A model generated the notes under the pieces. It was not told the origin of the DNA and made no database searches. It saw only the letters and a program-made list of their open reading frames with translations. A program made the translations under genes and the position numbers. From Streptomyces sp. NBC_01116 (GTDB lineage Bacteria > Actinomycetota > Actinomycetes > Streptomycetales > Streptomycetaceae), in assembly GCF_041435495.1 (NCBI RefSeq), contig NZ_CP108644.1, positions 6,495,501-6,559,500 of the forward strand: a DNA stretch of 64,000 nt, written 5' to 3'. This document shows positions 35,283 to 43,943 of the stretch, piece by piece (position 1 is the stretch's first letter; the number at the start of each line of letters is the position of its first letter).

Positions 35283-36602
35283 TTGACGCGTAGGGGATGC
35301 AGAGGGACCGGTGCGGTCGTGGTGCTGGGCACCCGGCCGGAAGTGGTGAAGCTGGCCGGTGTGATCCGCGGGCTCGGGTCCGACGCGCGGGTGGTGCACA
35401 CAGGACAGCACTACGACGACGCGTTGTCGGGCGAGATCTTCCGCGGGCTGGGACTGCCGGAGCCGCGGGTGAGCGTCCGGCGGATCGGCGGGCTGCCGCG
35501 CGTCGAGCAGATGAGTTCCATGATCGATCAACTCGGCCGGGCGTTCGAGGCCGCGCGTCCCGCGGTCGTGGTGGTGCAGGGGGACACCAACTCCGCTTCG
35601 GCCGGGGCCCAGGCGGCTCACTACCTGGGGATCGAGGTGCTCCACGTGGAGGCGGGGCTCCGTTCGCACGACCGGACCATGCCGGAGGAGATCAACCGCC
35701 GGATCATCGGCGTGCTCGCCGACGTGCACTGCGCGCCCACCGAGGGCGCCGTGGCGCATCTGCGGGCCGAGGGCGTCGAGCCGCACCGGATCCACCTCAC
35801 CGGCAACACCGTCGTCGAGGCGGTTCGCGCTTCGCTGCCCGGCCCCGCGGCCAGGACGGCCGTGCTACGGGCGCACGGACTGCGCTCCGGCGGATTCGTC
35901 CTCGCGACCGTGCACCGGCCGGAGAACACCGACGATCCGGAACGGCTCCGGCTGATCCTCGGCGAACTGGCGGGACTCGGGCTGCCGGTGCTGCTGCCGA
36001 TCCACCCGCGGACCGCCGCGCGGGCACGGCAGTACGGACTGGACGGGCTGCTGGCGGCACTGTGCGTGGTCGAGCCGGTCGACCACGCCACCTTCCTCGC
36101 GCTGGCGCACGAGGCACGCCTGCTGGTCTCCGACTCCGGCGGCGTGCAGGAGGAGTGCACCGTACTCAAGAGGCCCCTCGTCGTCGTCCGCAACAACACC
36201 GAACGGCCCGAGGCGATGGACAGCGGCTTCGCCGTGCTGGCCGCACCCGGACCGGACATCGGCTTCCGGGCCCGCGCGCTGCTGGACGCCCCCGGTCTCG
36301 CGGCCCGGCTCGCGGCCACCGCCTCGCCGTTCGGCGACGGCCGGGCCGGCGACCGCATCGTCGGTCTCATCCGCACCCTCGTCGAGCGAGCGGTGCCACC
36401 TACGCGCCGGGCATCCGACAGACCAGCGGCGGCGGCCCCCGGCGTTCGTCCCGCCACGCTGCCCTCGCCGGCCGGAACACCGGCCGGCCCGCATCCCCCT
36501 GGAGGCAACCCTTGTACCGACCACCCCATGCCGGAGGAGCCACGGCCGGAGGCGTTCTCGCCGCCACCGGAAGCGGCGACAACTTCTACCTCGTCGTGCT
36601 GA
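35283..36602 (+). CDS. UDP-N-acetylglucosamine 2-epimerase (WecB-like)
   Basis: 439-residue enzyme interconverting UDP-GlcNAc and UDP-ManNAc in the cytosol. Family motifs: LGTRPEVVKLAGVI, VVVQGDTNSASAGA, HVEAGLRSHDRTMPEE, ATVHRPENTDD and VSDSGGVQEE with its active-site acids. TTG 35283 is taken as start since it is 11 bases after GAGGAGG and the protein is family-like from about codon 10; a later GTG is possible. The last 70 residues beyond the GT-B core are Pro/Ala-rich and overlap the next small ORF. It heads a short operon with a processive GT2, suggesting ManNAc- or GlcNAc-containing surface glycan. Confidence 0.88.
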   Translation: MTRRGCRGTGAVVVLGTRPEVVKLAGVIRGLGSDARVVHTGQHYDDALSGEIFRGLGLPEPRVSVRRIGGLPRVEQMSSMIDQLGRAFEAARPAVVVVQGDTNSASAGAQAAHYLGIEVLHVEAGLRSHDRTMPEEINRRIIGVLADVHCAPTEGAVAHLRAEGVEPHRIHLTGNTVVEAVRASLPGPAARTAVLRAHGLRSGGFVLATVHRPENTDDPERLRLILGELAGLGLPVLLPIHPRTAARARQYGLDGLLAALCVVEPVDHATFLALAHEARLLVSDSGGVQEECTVLKRPLVVVRNNTERPEAMDSGFAVLAAPGPDIGFRARALLDAPGLAARLAATASPFGDGRAGDRIVGLIRTLVERAVPPTRRASDRPAAAAPGVRPATLPSPAGTPAGPHPPGGNPCTDHPMPEEPRPEAFSPPPEAATTSTSSC

Positions 36603-36679
36603 CCCTCGTGTCGTTGGCCCTCGTCGTGTCCGGAATCTTCCTGGTCCGCGGCGCGCGGAGCCGTATGGCGGGCGCCTGA
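36512..36679 (+). CDS. 55-residue membrane microprotein with LAATG sortase-type tail
   Basis: TTG 36512 is preceded by GGAGG (36501-36505) at an ideal 6 bases, inside the 3' end of the epimerase gene in another frame. The peptide has about 20 Gly/Ala-rich residues, LAATG, a short polar turn, one hydrophobic helix (FYLVVLTLVSLALVVSGIF) and an Arg-rich end (VRGARSR). LAxTG plus helix plus basic tail is the sorting signal of class E sortases, which anchor Streptomyces chaplins. However, there is no N-terminal signal peptide, so it could equally be a single-pass membrane accessory of the glycosyltransferase. Confidence 0.55.
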   Translation: MYRPPHAGGATAGGVLAATGSGDNFYLVVLTLVSLALVVSGIFLVRGARSRMAGA

Positions 36680-36818
36680 CCGCCGGGCACACGACCGCCG
36701 CCCACCCGCTGTCCCGACACGGGCCGGCGGACCGGTCCGTGTGACCGACCACGCGGGCCGGCGCCGAGACCGCACTCGGAGCCGGTCCGCGGGACCGATC
36801 CCCCAGGAGGGAACCAGG

Positions 36819-38237
36819 ATGGGTGAATCCCCGAGCGCCGTGGTCACCGCCACGATGACGCTCTTCCTCGCGCTCGCCGTCGTCTCCGTCGGCTACCTGC
36901 TGGCACTCGTCGTACCGTTCGTCCGCGGCAGACCCCGGCCGCCGGGGGACGCCTCACGCTTCGACTGGCACATCCTGGTGCCCTGCCTGAACGAGGCCGC
37001 GGTGATCGGTGAGACCGTGACCCGGATGCGCGAGGCCTTCCCCCTCGCCCACCTGTGGATCGTGGACGACGCCTCCGACGACGACACCGCCGCCGTCGTC
37101 GGCCGGTTCCAGCGGGACGACCCCCTGCTCCACCTGGTGTCCCGGCGACCGCCCCACGCCCGCAGCGGCAAGGGCGACGCCCTGAACGCCGCCTACCGCG
37201 CCCTGGCCGCCCGGATCCCCGGGAGCAGCCCGGCGGACAGGGTGGTGATCGGGGTCTTCGACGCCGACGGCATTCCCGCCCCCGACTGCCTGGACGTGGT
37301 CGCCTCCCCCCACCTCCTCGGCGACCCGTCCGTGGACGCGGTCCAGATCGAGGTCCGGATGCGCGACCGGGACGAGCGACGCCCGCTCCCCGGCGCGGGC
37401 CGCTTCCGCAATCTCCTCGCCCGCACCCTCGTACGGATGCAGGACATCGAGTTCCGGGCCGCCGTGCCCGCCATCCAGGCCGGCCGCAGCTTCACCGGGA
37501 CCGTGTCCCTGGGCGGCAACGGCCAGTTCGTCACGCTCGACGCACTGCGGACGCTCGACGACGATCCCGACCGGGGCGGGCCGTGGCGCAACTCGCTGCT
37601 GGACGACTACGAACTCGCCCTGCACCTGGCCCTCGCGGGGCGCCGGGCGGCCTTCACCCGTGACACCTGGGTCGAACAGGAGGCGCTGTGGGACGCGGGC
37701 CGTCTGCTCGTCCAGCGCACCCGGTGGAGCCAGGGCACGATGCAGTGCGCCCGCCATCTCCCCACGGCGTGGCGGTCGCGCCGGCTGTCCACCCCGGCGG
37801 TCGCGGAGATCAGCTACTCGCTCCTCCAACCATGGCTCCAGCTCTTCGTCAGCGCGGTCTGCCCCGTGCTGCTGATCCTCGCCGTGGGGCACGTGATCGA
37901 CGGGGCGGGCCTCACCGGACAGGGGGTGCGGTGGTGGCCGATCGCCGGTTACGTCCTGCTGGCCGTCGTCCAGTTCGGGATGTGGGGTCCGCTCTACCGG
38001 GCGAAGTGCGAACCCTCGCAGGGTCTCTGGCGCAGTGTCGGCTGGGGCTTCGCGTACACGGCGTACGTCTGGTGCTACTCGCTCGCCACCTGGCGGGCGC
38101 TGGCCCGCCACCTGCGGGGGCGCGGGTCGTGGGCCAAGACCCGCCGCAACGCGGAGGCCCGGACCCGCCGCGACGCGGAGGCAGCTCTGCCCTCGCCGGC
38201 CCCCGCCGCGCCGCTGGAGGACGCGAAGTCCCGCTGA
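36819..38237 (+). CDS. Processive membrane glycosyltransferase, family GT2
   Basis: 472 residues from ATG 36819, 8 bases after CAGGAGG. One N-terminal helix (TMTLFLALAVVSVGYLLAL), then a cytosolic GT-A domain: WIVDDASDDD, the metal-binding DAD of GVFDADGIP, the catalytic acid in LLDDYELAL and QRTRW, the QxxRW motif of processive synthases (cellulose, chitin, hyaluronan type). Three or four C-terminal helices form the export channel. It should polymerise and extrude a beta-linked polysaccharide; the sugar is not known. The adjacent epimerase suggests an N-acetylhexosamine. Its last 163 bases overlap the convergent membrane gene. Confidence 0.88.
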   Translation: MGESPSAVVTATMTLFLALAVVSVGYLLALVVPFVRGRPRPPGDASRFDWHILVPCLNEAAVIGETVTRMREAFPLAHLWIVDDASDDDTAAVVGRFQRDDPLLHLVSRRPPHARSGKGDALNAAYRALAARIPGSSPADRVVIGVFDADGIPAPDCLDVVASPHLLGDPSVDAVQIEVRMRDRDERRPLPGAGRFRNLLARTLVRMQDIEFRAAVPAIQAGRSFTGTVSLGGNGQFVTLDALRTLDDDPDRGGPWRNSLLDDYELALHLALAGRRAAFTRDTWVEQEALWDAGRLLVQRTRWSQGTMQCARHLPTAWRSRRLSTPAVAEISYSLLQPWLQLFVSAVCPVLLILAVGHVIDGAGLTGQGVRWWPIAGYVLLAVVQFGMWGPLYRAKCEPSQGLWRSVGWGFAYTAYVWCYSLATWRALARHLRGRGSWAKTRRNAEARTRRDAEAALPSPAPAAPLEDAKSR

Positions 38238-39697
38238 TCCGCCCCGCCCTGCCGGGGAGGTTCGCCCGGTCGGCCGGTCCCCGCCGTCGTGGCCGAGGCG
38301 GCGGCCAGGACGAGGGTGAGCCCGCCGGCCAGGACGGCGAACACCAGATGCTTGGTGTTCTCGATCGCCTCCCCGTAGACCGCCGTCAGGAACTGCGCCC
38401 ACGTCAGCGCCGCCGCGCACAGCACCGTTGCGACGAACGCCCGGCGGCGGGGGTCGGACGTACGCCGCCACCACGGGACCGCCGCGAACCCCAGCACGGT
38501 GACGAGCGTCAGCATCGGCCCGCCGCCGATATCGGTCACGAACATGCTGAACAGGGCGAGCCGGTTCTCCTGCGCGCCCGGGGGCAGCGCGGCGTCCACC
38601 GGGTACGAGCCGAGGTAGTCCGGACGGGCCGCGCCGAAGTCGTCCAGCGCGTGGTAGGCGATGCGGGCGGTCACGCCCGGATGCGTCACCAGGAAGGACG
38701 CGATGGTCCCGTACGTCATCCGGTCCTCGTAGCGGTCCCAGCGGGGATCGCTCTGCGGAGGCTTCTCCACCCACCAGCTCCTGCCCTCGTACCGGGCGAA
38801 GTCCGCCGGAAGCCCCAGATCGACGGCGGCGGCCCGGGGATCGTCACTGTGGGCGAGGAGGCCGACGAAGACCATCTCGGTGGGATTGATCCGGCGGTAC
38901 TGCCCCGGCTGCGCGGCGACCTCGGACACGGCCGCGCCGATGATCAGCACGGCGGCGAGCAGCGGCGCGGCGCGGCCGCGCCACCCGGCCGCCCACCGCC
39001 CCACCGGTACCCGCGTGAGGCAGAGCACGAGGACGAAGGGAACCGCCATCGTCGCCGACTGGGTCTTGGACGCGACTGCCACGACGGCGCCCGCCGTGAA
39101 GGCCGTGAGCCCCAGCAGCCGCGCGGTGGGCGTCCCGCCGAGGTGGACCGCGCCCGCGAGCGCCCACACCATTCCGGTCAGGCCCGCCAGCTCACCGTAC
39201 GGAGACGCCGCGTACCCGGCGAACGTGCTGTCCCCGACCACCACGAACAGCGCCGCGCACACCAGCACCCTGCGGACGACGCCTCCGCCCAGCGCCGCAG
39301 CGAACACCGCGAAGGCGCCCGCGATCAGCAGACAGAACAGCACCGCGAGCGCCCGCAGATCCAGGCTGCCGGGCAGCCCCAGCAGGCCGCTGAGCGGTTC
39401 CGCGGCACGGAGCAGCCAGGTTCCGCTGCTGGGGTAGACCTGCGCCGGGTCGCAGCCGTCCAGGGGCGCGCGGACGTAGGTGAAGTGGGCGTACGCGAGC
39501 CACTGTTCCACGCCGGGCGGAACCCGTGTGACGATGTCGAGCGAGCACATCCGACGGAAACCGTCGCCGTTGTCGGCCATCCCCACCGTGGACGGCACGA
39601 ACAACCGCACCGCCATCAGGACGCCGGCCGCCGCACCGGCGCAGAGCGCGAACCGGCGGGTGGATCCAGGACTTCCAGGCACTCTCACACCGCTCAT
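38075..39697 (-). CDS. Polytopic membrane protein, possible GT-C-like glycan transferase
   Basis: 540 residues from ATG 39697. About ten hydrophobic helices; the first extracytoplasmic loop carries TVGMADNGDGFRRMC and SSGTWLLRAAEPLSG, with acidic residues placed as in GT-C enzymes. Some actinobacterial proteins with an ADNGDGFR motif are annotated as WsfD-like hexose transferases; this is recall only. The final ~75 residues (Arg/Ala-rich) are read antisense to the end of the GT2 gene and may be a run-on extension. It probably works with the GT2/epimerase genes on the same glycan. Confidence 0.65.
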   Translation of the reverse strand: MSGVRVPGSPGSTRRFALCAGAAAGVLMAVRLFVPSTVGMADNGDGFRRMCSLDIVTRVPPGVEQWLAYAHFTYVRAPLDGCDPAQVYPSSGTWLLRAAEPLSGLLGLPGSLDLRALAVLFCLLIAGAFAVFAAALGGGVVRRVLVCAALFVVVGDSTFAGYAASPYGELAGLTGMVWALAGAVHLGGTPTARLLGLTAFTAGAVVAVASKTQSATMAVPFVLVLCLTRVPVGRWAAGWRGRAAPLLAAVLIIGAAVSEVAAQPGQYRRINPTEMVFVGLLAHSDDPRAAAVDLGLPADFARYEGRSWWVEKPPQSDPRWDRYEDRMTYGTIASFLVTHPGVTARIAYHALDDFGAARPDYLGSYPVDAALPPGAQENRLALFSMFVTDIGGGPMLTLVTVLGFAAVPWWRRTSDPRRRAFVATVLCAAALTWAQFLTAVYGEAIENTKHLVFAVLAGGLTLVLAAASATTAGTGRPGEPPRQGGADQRDFASSSGAAGAGEGRAASASRRVRASALRRVLAHDPRPRRWRASARQVASE

Positions 39698-39901
39698 GCG
39701 GACACCCAACGGCCACACGGGCGGTCCGCGAGCACGACACCCCGCACCGGAAAGCCTCCCGGACCCGAAAGGGTGATGCCGCGCGGGTGGCTCCCGCCTC
39801 CGCCGGTGCACGGCTCCGGTACCGACCCGATGATCACAGGAGCGCCGCGCGGGGGACCGCGGAACCCCGGCTGATCACGAGCATGCCGAAGGGAGTGTTT
39901 A

Positions 39902-39923
39902 TCGTCAGGAAGACGACTATGAT
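39902..39923 (+). promoter_or_regulatory. Operator-like inverted repeat overlapping the NUDIX gene promoter
   Basis: TCGTC (39902-39906), five bases, GACGA (39912-39916), directly followed by TATGAT (39918-39923), a good -10 six bases before the ATG. A repressor bound here would block a leaderless promoter, consistent with autoregulation by the NrtR-like protein. Confidence 0.5.
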
Positions 39924-39929
39924 CGCGAC

Positions 39930-40688
39930 ATGCCGCCCTACGACCCGTCGACCTTCCCGCCCTTCGCTGTCACCGTCGACCTGGTCGTGCTCACCGTGCG
40001 CCGTCACGCGCTCTGCGCGCTGGTCGTCCGCCGCGGAGAGACCCCGTTCCAGGGCAGATGGGCGCTGCCCGGCGGCTTCGTCAGGATGGACGAGGACCTG
40101 GGGTCCGCGGCGGCGCGTGAACTCGTCGAGGAGACCGGCCTCTGCGCGCACGACCCGGCGAAGCCCACCGTGGGCAACGGCGCACATCTGGAGCAGTTGG
40201 CCACCTACGGAGATCCGGCGCGCGACCCCCGGATGCGGGTGGTCAGCGTCGCCCACCTCGCCCTCGCGCCCGACCTGCCCGCACCCCGGGCGGGCGGCGA
40301 CGCCAACAGCGCGCGCTGGGCGCCGGTCGAGGATCTGCTGCACCCCGGAGCCGACCGGGAGGGGGAGCAGGCGGCGCCGTTGGCCTTCGACCATGCGCGG
40401 ATCCTGGCCGACGGTGTGGAACGCGCCCGCTCCAAGATCGAGTACTCCTCGCTGGCCACCGCGTTCTGTCCGCCGGAATTCACGGTCGGCGAGCTGCGCC
40501 GGGTGTACGAAGCGGTGTGGGGCGTGGTCCTCGACCCCCGTAACTTCCACCGCAAGGTCACCGGAACTCCCGGATTCCTGGTGCCTTCGGGCGGGACGAC
40601 CACGCGGCAGGGCGGCCGGCCCGCGCAGTTGTTCCGGGCCGGGGCGGCCACGGTGCTCAATCCACCGATGCTGCGACCCGAGGTCTGA
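39930..40688 (+). CDS. NUDIX-domain transcriptional regulator, NrtR-like
   Basis: 252 residues. Residues 10-145 form a NUDIX domain with box GGFVRMDEDLGSAAARELVEETGL region (seen as ALPGGFV and AARELVEETGL). Residues 150-230 carry a winged helix (ILADGVERARSKIEYSSLATAFCPPEF then TVGELRRVYEAVWG and NFHRKV), the NrtR architecture in which NUDIX senses ADP-ribose or related nucleotides. The Glu residues of the NUDIX box are largely kept, so hydrolysis is possible. No NAD biosynthesis gene is adjacent, so targets lie elsewhere or it is autoregulated. The start is leaderless-type, and a terminator follows. Confidence 0.82.
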   Translation: MPPYDPSTFPPFAVTVDLVVLTVRRHALCALVVRRGETPFQGRWALPGGFVRMDEDLGSAAARELVEETGLCAHDPAKPTVGNGAHLEQLATYGDPARDPRMRVVSVAHLALAPDLPAPRAGGDANSARWAPVEDLLHPGADREGEQAAPLAFDHARILADGVERARSKIEYSSLATAFCPPEFTVGELRRVYEAVWGVVLDPRNFHRKVTGTPGFLVPSGGTTTRQGGRPAQLFRAGAATVLNPPMLRPEV

Positions 40689-40695
40689 GCCACCG

Positions 40696-40727
40696 GGCGT
40701 TCCGCTGCGATGGCCCCGCGGAACGCC
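40696..40727. terminator. Terminator after the NUDIX regulator gene
   Basis: 10-bp perfect stem (40696-40705 with 40718-40727) with a 12-base loop, 8 bases past the stop. Confidence 0.65.
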
Positions 40728-40831
40728 TGTCGGCCCACCCCTGCACCAAAAGTCTGAAATGTCGCGTTATGTTGCTGCGGTACCCCTGCCGCCGAGCGGT
40801 CTCACCTTCCGCGAGAGACGCGAGATAAGCG

Positions 40832-42568
40832 ATGCTCCAGGCCATCGGACTCACCAGCACCCCCCGTCGCGACGCTCCACCCGCCGTGAACGATCTGACC
40901 TTCGAGGCTCCCTCCGGCCGTGTCACGGCCCTGCTGGGCGCCCCCCGCTCGGGCAAGACCACGGCCCTGCGGCTGATGCTCGAACTGGACGCCGGGCGGG
41001 GCGTCGCCTATTTCCGGGGACGGCCGCTGCACCGCATCGCCCACCCGGCACGGGAAGTGGGCGTACTGCTCGGCGACGTACCGGGCCATCCTTCGCGGAC
41101 CGCCCGGGGGCAGCTCCGGATGCTCTGCGCGGCCGCGGGCGTGCCCGCGGCCCGAGCCGACGAGGTGCTTGAGGTCGTCGGTCTCGCCGGGCTGGGGGAC
41201 CAGCGCCTGGGCACGCTCTCGGTGGGGATGGACCGTCGGCTCGGCCTCGCCTCCGCGCTGCTCGGAGATCCTCACACCCTGATCCTCGACGAACCGGGAG
41301 AGGGGCTGTCCCCGAGGGAGAGCAGCTGGCTGTACGGGCTGTTGCGCGCGTACGCGACCCAGGGTGGCACGGTTCTCTACGCCACCGGCGACCCCAAGGA
41401 GGCGGCCCGCACGGCCGACCGTGTCGTCACCATCGGCGGCGGGCGCCTCGTAGCCGACCAGGACGTCTCCGACTTCGCCCGCACCCGGCTCCGGGCCCGG
41501 GTCGCCGTCCGCACCCCGCACGCGGCCCGGCTGGCGGCCGTGGTCAGCCGGGAGGCCCGGGCCGCTCGGCGCTCCGTCGAGGTCGTCGAGGAAGCGAGCG
41601 GCCGGCTGACGGTGTACGGCAGCACCTGTGCGGAGATCGGCGACACCGCGTACCGCCACGGCGTCCCCGTGCACCGGCTCGCCGACGAGATCGGCGACAC
41701 CGGACCCGCCGCCCCGGCCGAGGCGGTGAGCGGGGATCGGGGCGACTCGGCCGCCGCGCTGTCCGAGCTGCCGCCCCCGATCCGGGTGCGCCCGGCCCGC
41801 GGCCCCCTGCGCCCGCTCCGCTACGAACTGCGGCGCTCCCTCGGCGTCAGGACAACGACCATGATCATGGCGGCCGTTCTGGTGGTGTCGGCCGCGGTCT
41901 CCGTCCTGCTCGCCCGCACCGACGGCACCGCGCTGCCCCGCGTGCTCGCCGCGTGGCCCGCCCTGCTGCCGCTGCCGCCCGCCGCGCTCGGCGCGGGTCT
42001 GCTCGGGGCGCTGTCCTTCGGGGACGAGTTCCGTTATCCGGCGCTCGCCGCCGCTCGCGGCACCGTGCCCCGGCGGCTCGGCCTGCTGCTGGCCAAGCTC
42101 ACGGTGACCGCGAGCTTCGCGCTGCTGCTCGCGGGCCTCGCCGTGGTGTGCGGAGCGCAGAGCCTCCGGCTGGTGTACGGACCCGACTTGATCGAGATCC
42201 CCTCGAACGCCGTCGCGCTCGGCGCGAGTTGGGCGGGCCTGACGGTGGGCTGCGCCTGGGCGGGGCTGCTGGCCGCGGGAGTCTTCCGGGTGGCCGGGGC
42301 GGGGATCGCCGCGGTGCTGGCCGTTCCGGTGCTCGTCGTTCCGCTGGTGCAGAAGCTCTTCGCGGCGCCGTCGGCCCGTTCGGTCGCCGGGCTCCCGGGC
42401 CGACTGCGGGAGCTGGCCGGGTGGCAGGTGCCGCAGCAGGCGGACCACTGGGTCCTGGCCGTCGCGCGGGTGGTGGCGCAGCCCGTCGGCACCGCACTCG
42501 CCCTGTCGTTGTCAGCCCTGATCTGCGCGTATCTGTTCACCAGCCTTCGAGGAAAGGCGCGTTGGTGA
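40832..42568 (+). CDS. ABC transporter, fused ATPase and membrane domains
   Basis: 578 residues. N-terminal ABC ATPase: Walker A LLGAPRSGKTTALRL, a degenerate signature LSVGMDRRLG and Walker B LILDEPGEGLSPRE. After about residue 330 come six hydrophobic helices (MIMAAVLVVSAAVSVLLA onward) like ABC-2 permeases. One-polypeptide fusions of this sort are half-transporters. The Walker A and signature are slightly off consensus. The gene precedes whiH in the order I recall for S. coelicolor. No substrate can be inferred. No strong ribosome-binding site before ATG 40832. Confidence 0.8.
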   Translation: MLQAIGLTSTPRRDAPPAVNDLTFEAPSGRVTALLGAPRSGKTTALRLMLELDAGRGVAYFRGRPLHRIAHPAREVGVLLGDVPGHPSRTARGQLRMLCAAAGVPAARADEVLEVVGLAGLGDQRLGTLSVGMDRRLGLASALLGDPHTLILDEPGEGLSPRESSWLYGLLRAYATQGGTVLYATGDPKEAARTADRVVTIGGGRLVADQDVSDFARTRLRARVAVRTPHAARLAAVVSREARAARRSVEVVEEASGRLTVYGSTCAEIGDTAYRHGVPVHRLADEIGDTGPAAPAEAVSGDRGDSAAALSELPPPIRVRPARGPLRPLRYELRRSLGVRTTTMIMAAVLVVSAAVSVLLARTDGTALPRVLAAWPALLPLPPAALGAGLLGALSFGDEFRYPALAAARGTVPRRLGLLLAKLTVTASFALLLAGLAVVCGAQSLRLVYGPDLIEIPSNAVALGASWAGLTVGCAWAGLLAAGVFRVAGAGIAAVLAVPVLVVPLVQKLFAAPSARSVAGLPGRLRELAGWQVPQQADHWVLAVARVVAQPVGTALALSLSALICAYLFTSLRGKARW

Positions 42569-42728
42569 TCGTCGAGGCACCGCATCGAGGTCAGGGGCTC
42601 ACAACTCCCTGAGAAATGGCCGCTTTATGCGGATATGGCGTCAATTGCGGAGCGAGCGCCGATCACCCTTTCGTGTGCTTTTCACCAAAGACCTCAAGGG
42701 GTGGGCGAGCCGCGCCGACAAAGGATGC

Positions 42729-43619
42729 GTGAGTACCCTTGCGCACACCATGATGACCGCCGCCCGCACCGTCGATTCCGGCCTGGCCGGCTCGGGCGAA
42801 CTCGACCGCTATCCCTATACGGAGGCACCGGCCGGCGAGCGTGCCGCTGCCCGGGCCTGGGGCGGTTCCGATTCCGAGCTGGGACGGGCGAGCCGACGCG
42901 GGTCGGCCAGCCGGGGGCGCGGTCTCCACGGCCAACTCGTCCAGCAGCTCGGCCAGATGATCGTTTCCGGTGACCTCGGCGCGGACCGCCCCCTCGTACC
43001 CGAGGAGATCGGCCAGCGTTTCGAGGTGTCCCGCACCGTCGTACGCGAGTCCCTGCGCGTCCTCGAAGCCAAGGGGCTGGTCAGCGCGCGCCCCAATGTG
43101 GGTACGAGGGTCCGGCCGGTCAGCGACTGGAACCTGCTGGATCCCGACATCATCGAATGGCGGGCCTTCGGTCCGCAGCGTGACGACCAGCGCCGGGAGC
43201 TGGCCGAGCTCCGTTGGACCATCGAGCCGCTCGCGGCCCGCCTCGCGGCCGGGCACGGCCGGGACGACATCCAGCAGCGGCTCGGTGACATGGTGGAGAT
43301 CATGGGGCACGCGATGGGGCAGGGGGACGCGATCACCTTCTCCCGCGCCGACGCGGAGTTCCACGCCCTGCTCATCCAGGCGGCGGGGAACCGGATGCTC
43401 GAACACCTTTCCGGCATCGTCTCGGCCGCCCTCCATGTCTCCGGAGGCCCGGTCACCGGCTGTGACCGTCCGGGCGAGACCTCGCTCGCCCATCACGCGC
43501 GCATCGCCGACGCGCTGGCGTCCGGCGACGCCGGAGCGGCCGAGACGGCCATGCGCCAACTGCTCGTCGTCCACCCCGACGTCGAGCGTGTGGTTCCCGC
43601 GCCGCGCGAGCAGCACTGA
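42729..43619 (+). CDS. whiH: Sporulation regulator WhiH (GntR/FadR family)
   Basis: 296 residues from GTG 42729 (AAGGA a few bases upstream; Met codons at +6 are alternatives). After a disordered 70-residue leader comes a GntR winged helix (LVQQLGQMIVSGDL, VPEEIGQRFEVSRTVVRESLRVLEAKGL) and a FadR-type all-helical effector domain (RRELAELRWTIEPLAARLAA, ADAEFHALLIQAAGNRML). WhiH controls aerial-hypha septation and sporulation and is autoregulated. The position immediately upstream of hrdB supports orthology. The native promoter is known to be sigma-WhiG-dependent; GCCGATCA (42658-42665) resembles its -10, but no TAAA -35 is apparent. Confidence 0.9.
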   Translation: MSTLAHTMMTAARTVDSGLAGSGELDRYPYTEAPAGERAAARAWGGSDSELGRASRRGSASRGRGLHGQLVQQLGQMIVSGDLGADRPLVPEEIGQRFEVSRTVVRESLRVLEAKGLVSARPNVGTRVRPVSDWNLLDPDIIEWRAFGPQRDDQRRELAELRWTIEPLAARLAAGHGRDDIQQRLGDMVEIMGHAMGQGDAITFSRADAEFHALLIQAAGNRMLEHLSGIVSAALHVSGGPVTGCDRPGETSLAHHARIADALASGDAGAAETAMRQLLVVHPDVERVVPAPREQH

Positions 43620-43943
43620 CCGGGGCGCGGCCGGGGTGCGTGGGCCCGGTGCCGCCGGACCGCACGGGTCCGGCGGCATAATTGTGGGGGGATGGCACCC
43701 TTGGCCCATTTCGTCGCGTATGAGGTGTGACTCGGGCCACGCGGATTGGCCGTAACACTCCTCGAAGCAGCGCGATGACTTAAGAGGTGAGCGTCGCGGA
43801 AGGAATACAGCAGCCTTTGGGTTCGCTGTGCAGTTCCGAGGCCAAACCCGCGCCGTCGGCGACATCCCCAGTCGACGGTCGTCGGTTCCCGCCCTCTCCA
43901 GGGCAGGGCCGGAAGCCGTTTCCATCGTTCCGAGAGGTTGTTC
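43620..43943. promoter_or_regulatory. whiH-hrdB intergenic region with hrdB promoters
   Basis: 324 bases. A whiH terminator occupies the first part (43650-43678). The remainder should hold the hrdB promoters, one known in Streptomyces to depend on the ECF factor ShbA. GTAACA (43752-43757) is a possible ECF-type -35; I cannot assign it firmly. GAGAGG (43932-43937) is the hrdB ribosome-binding site. Confidence 0.45.
43650..43678. terminator. whiH terminator
   Basis: 12-bp perfect stem (43650-43661 with 43667-43678), GCACG loop, followed by TAATTGT. Confidence 0.75.

Noticed and set aside
42638..42665. Sigma-WhiG promoter of whiH
   Set aside because: GCCGATCA resembles the -10 (GCCGATAA), but no TAAA lies 15-16 bases upstream, so I mention it only in the whiH entry.
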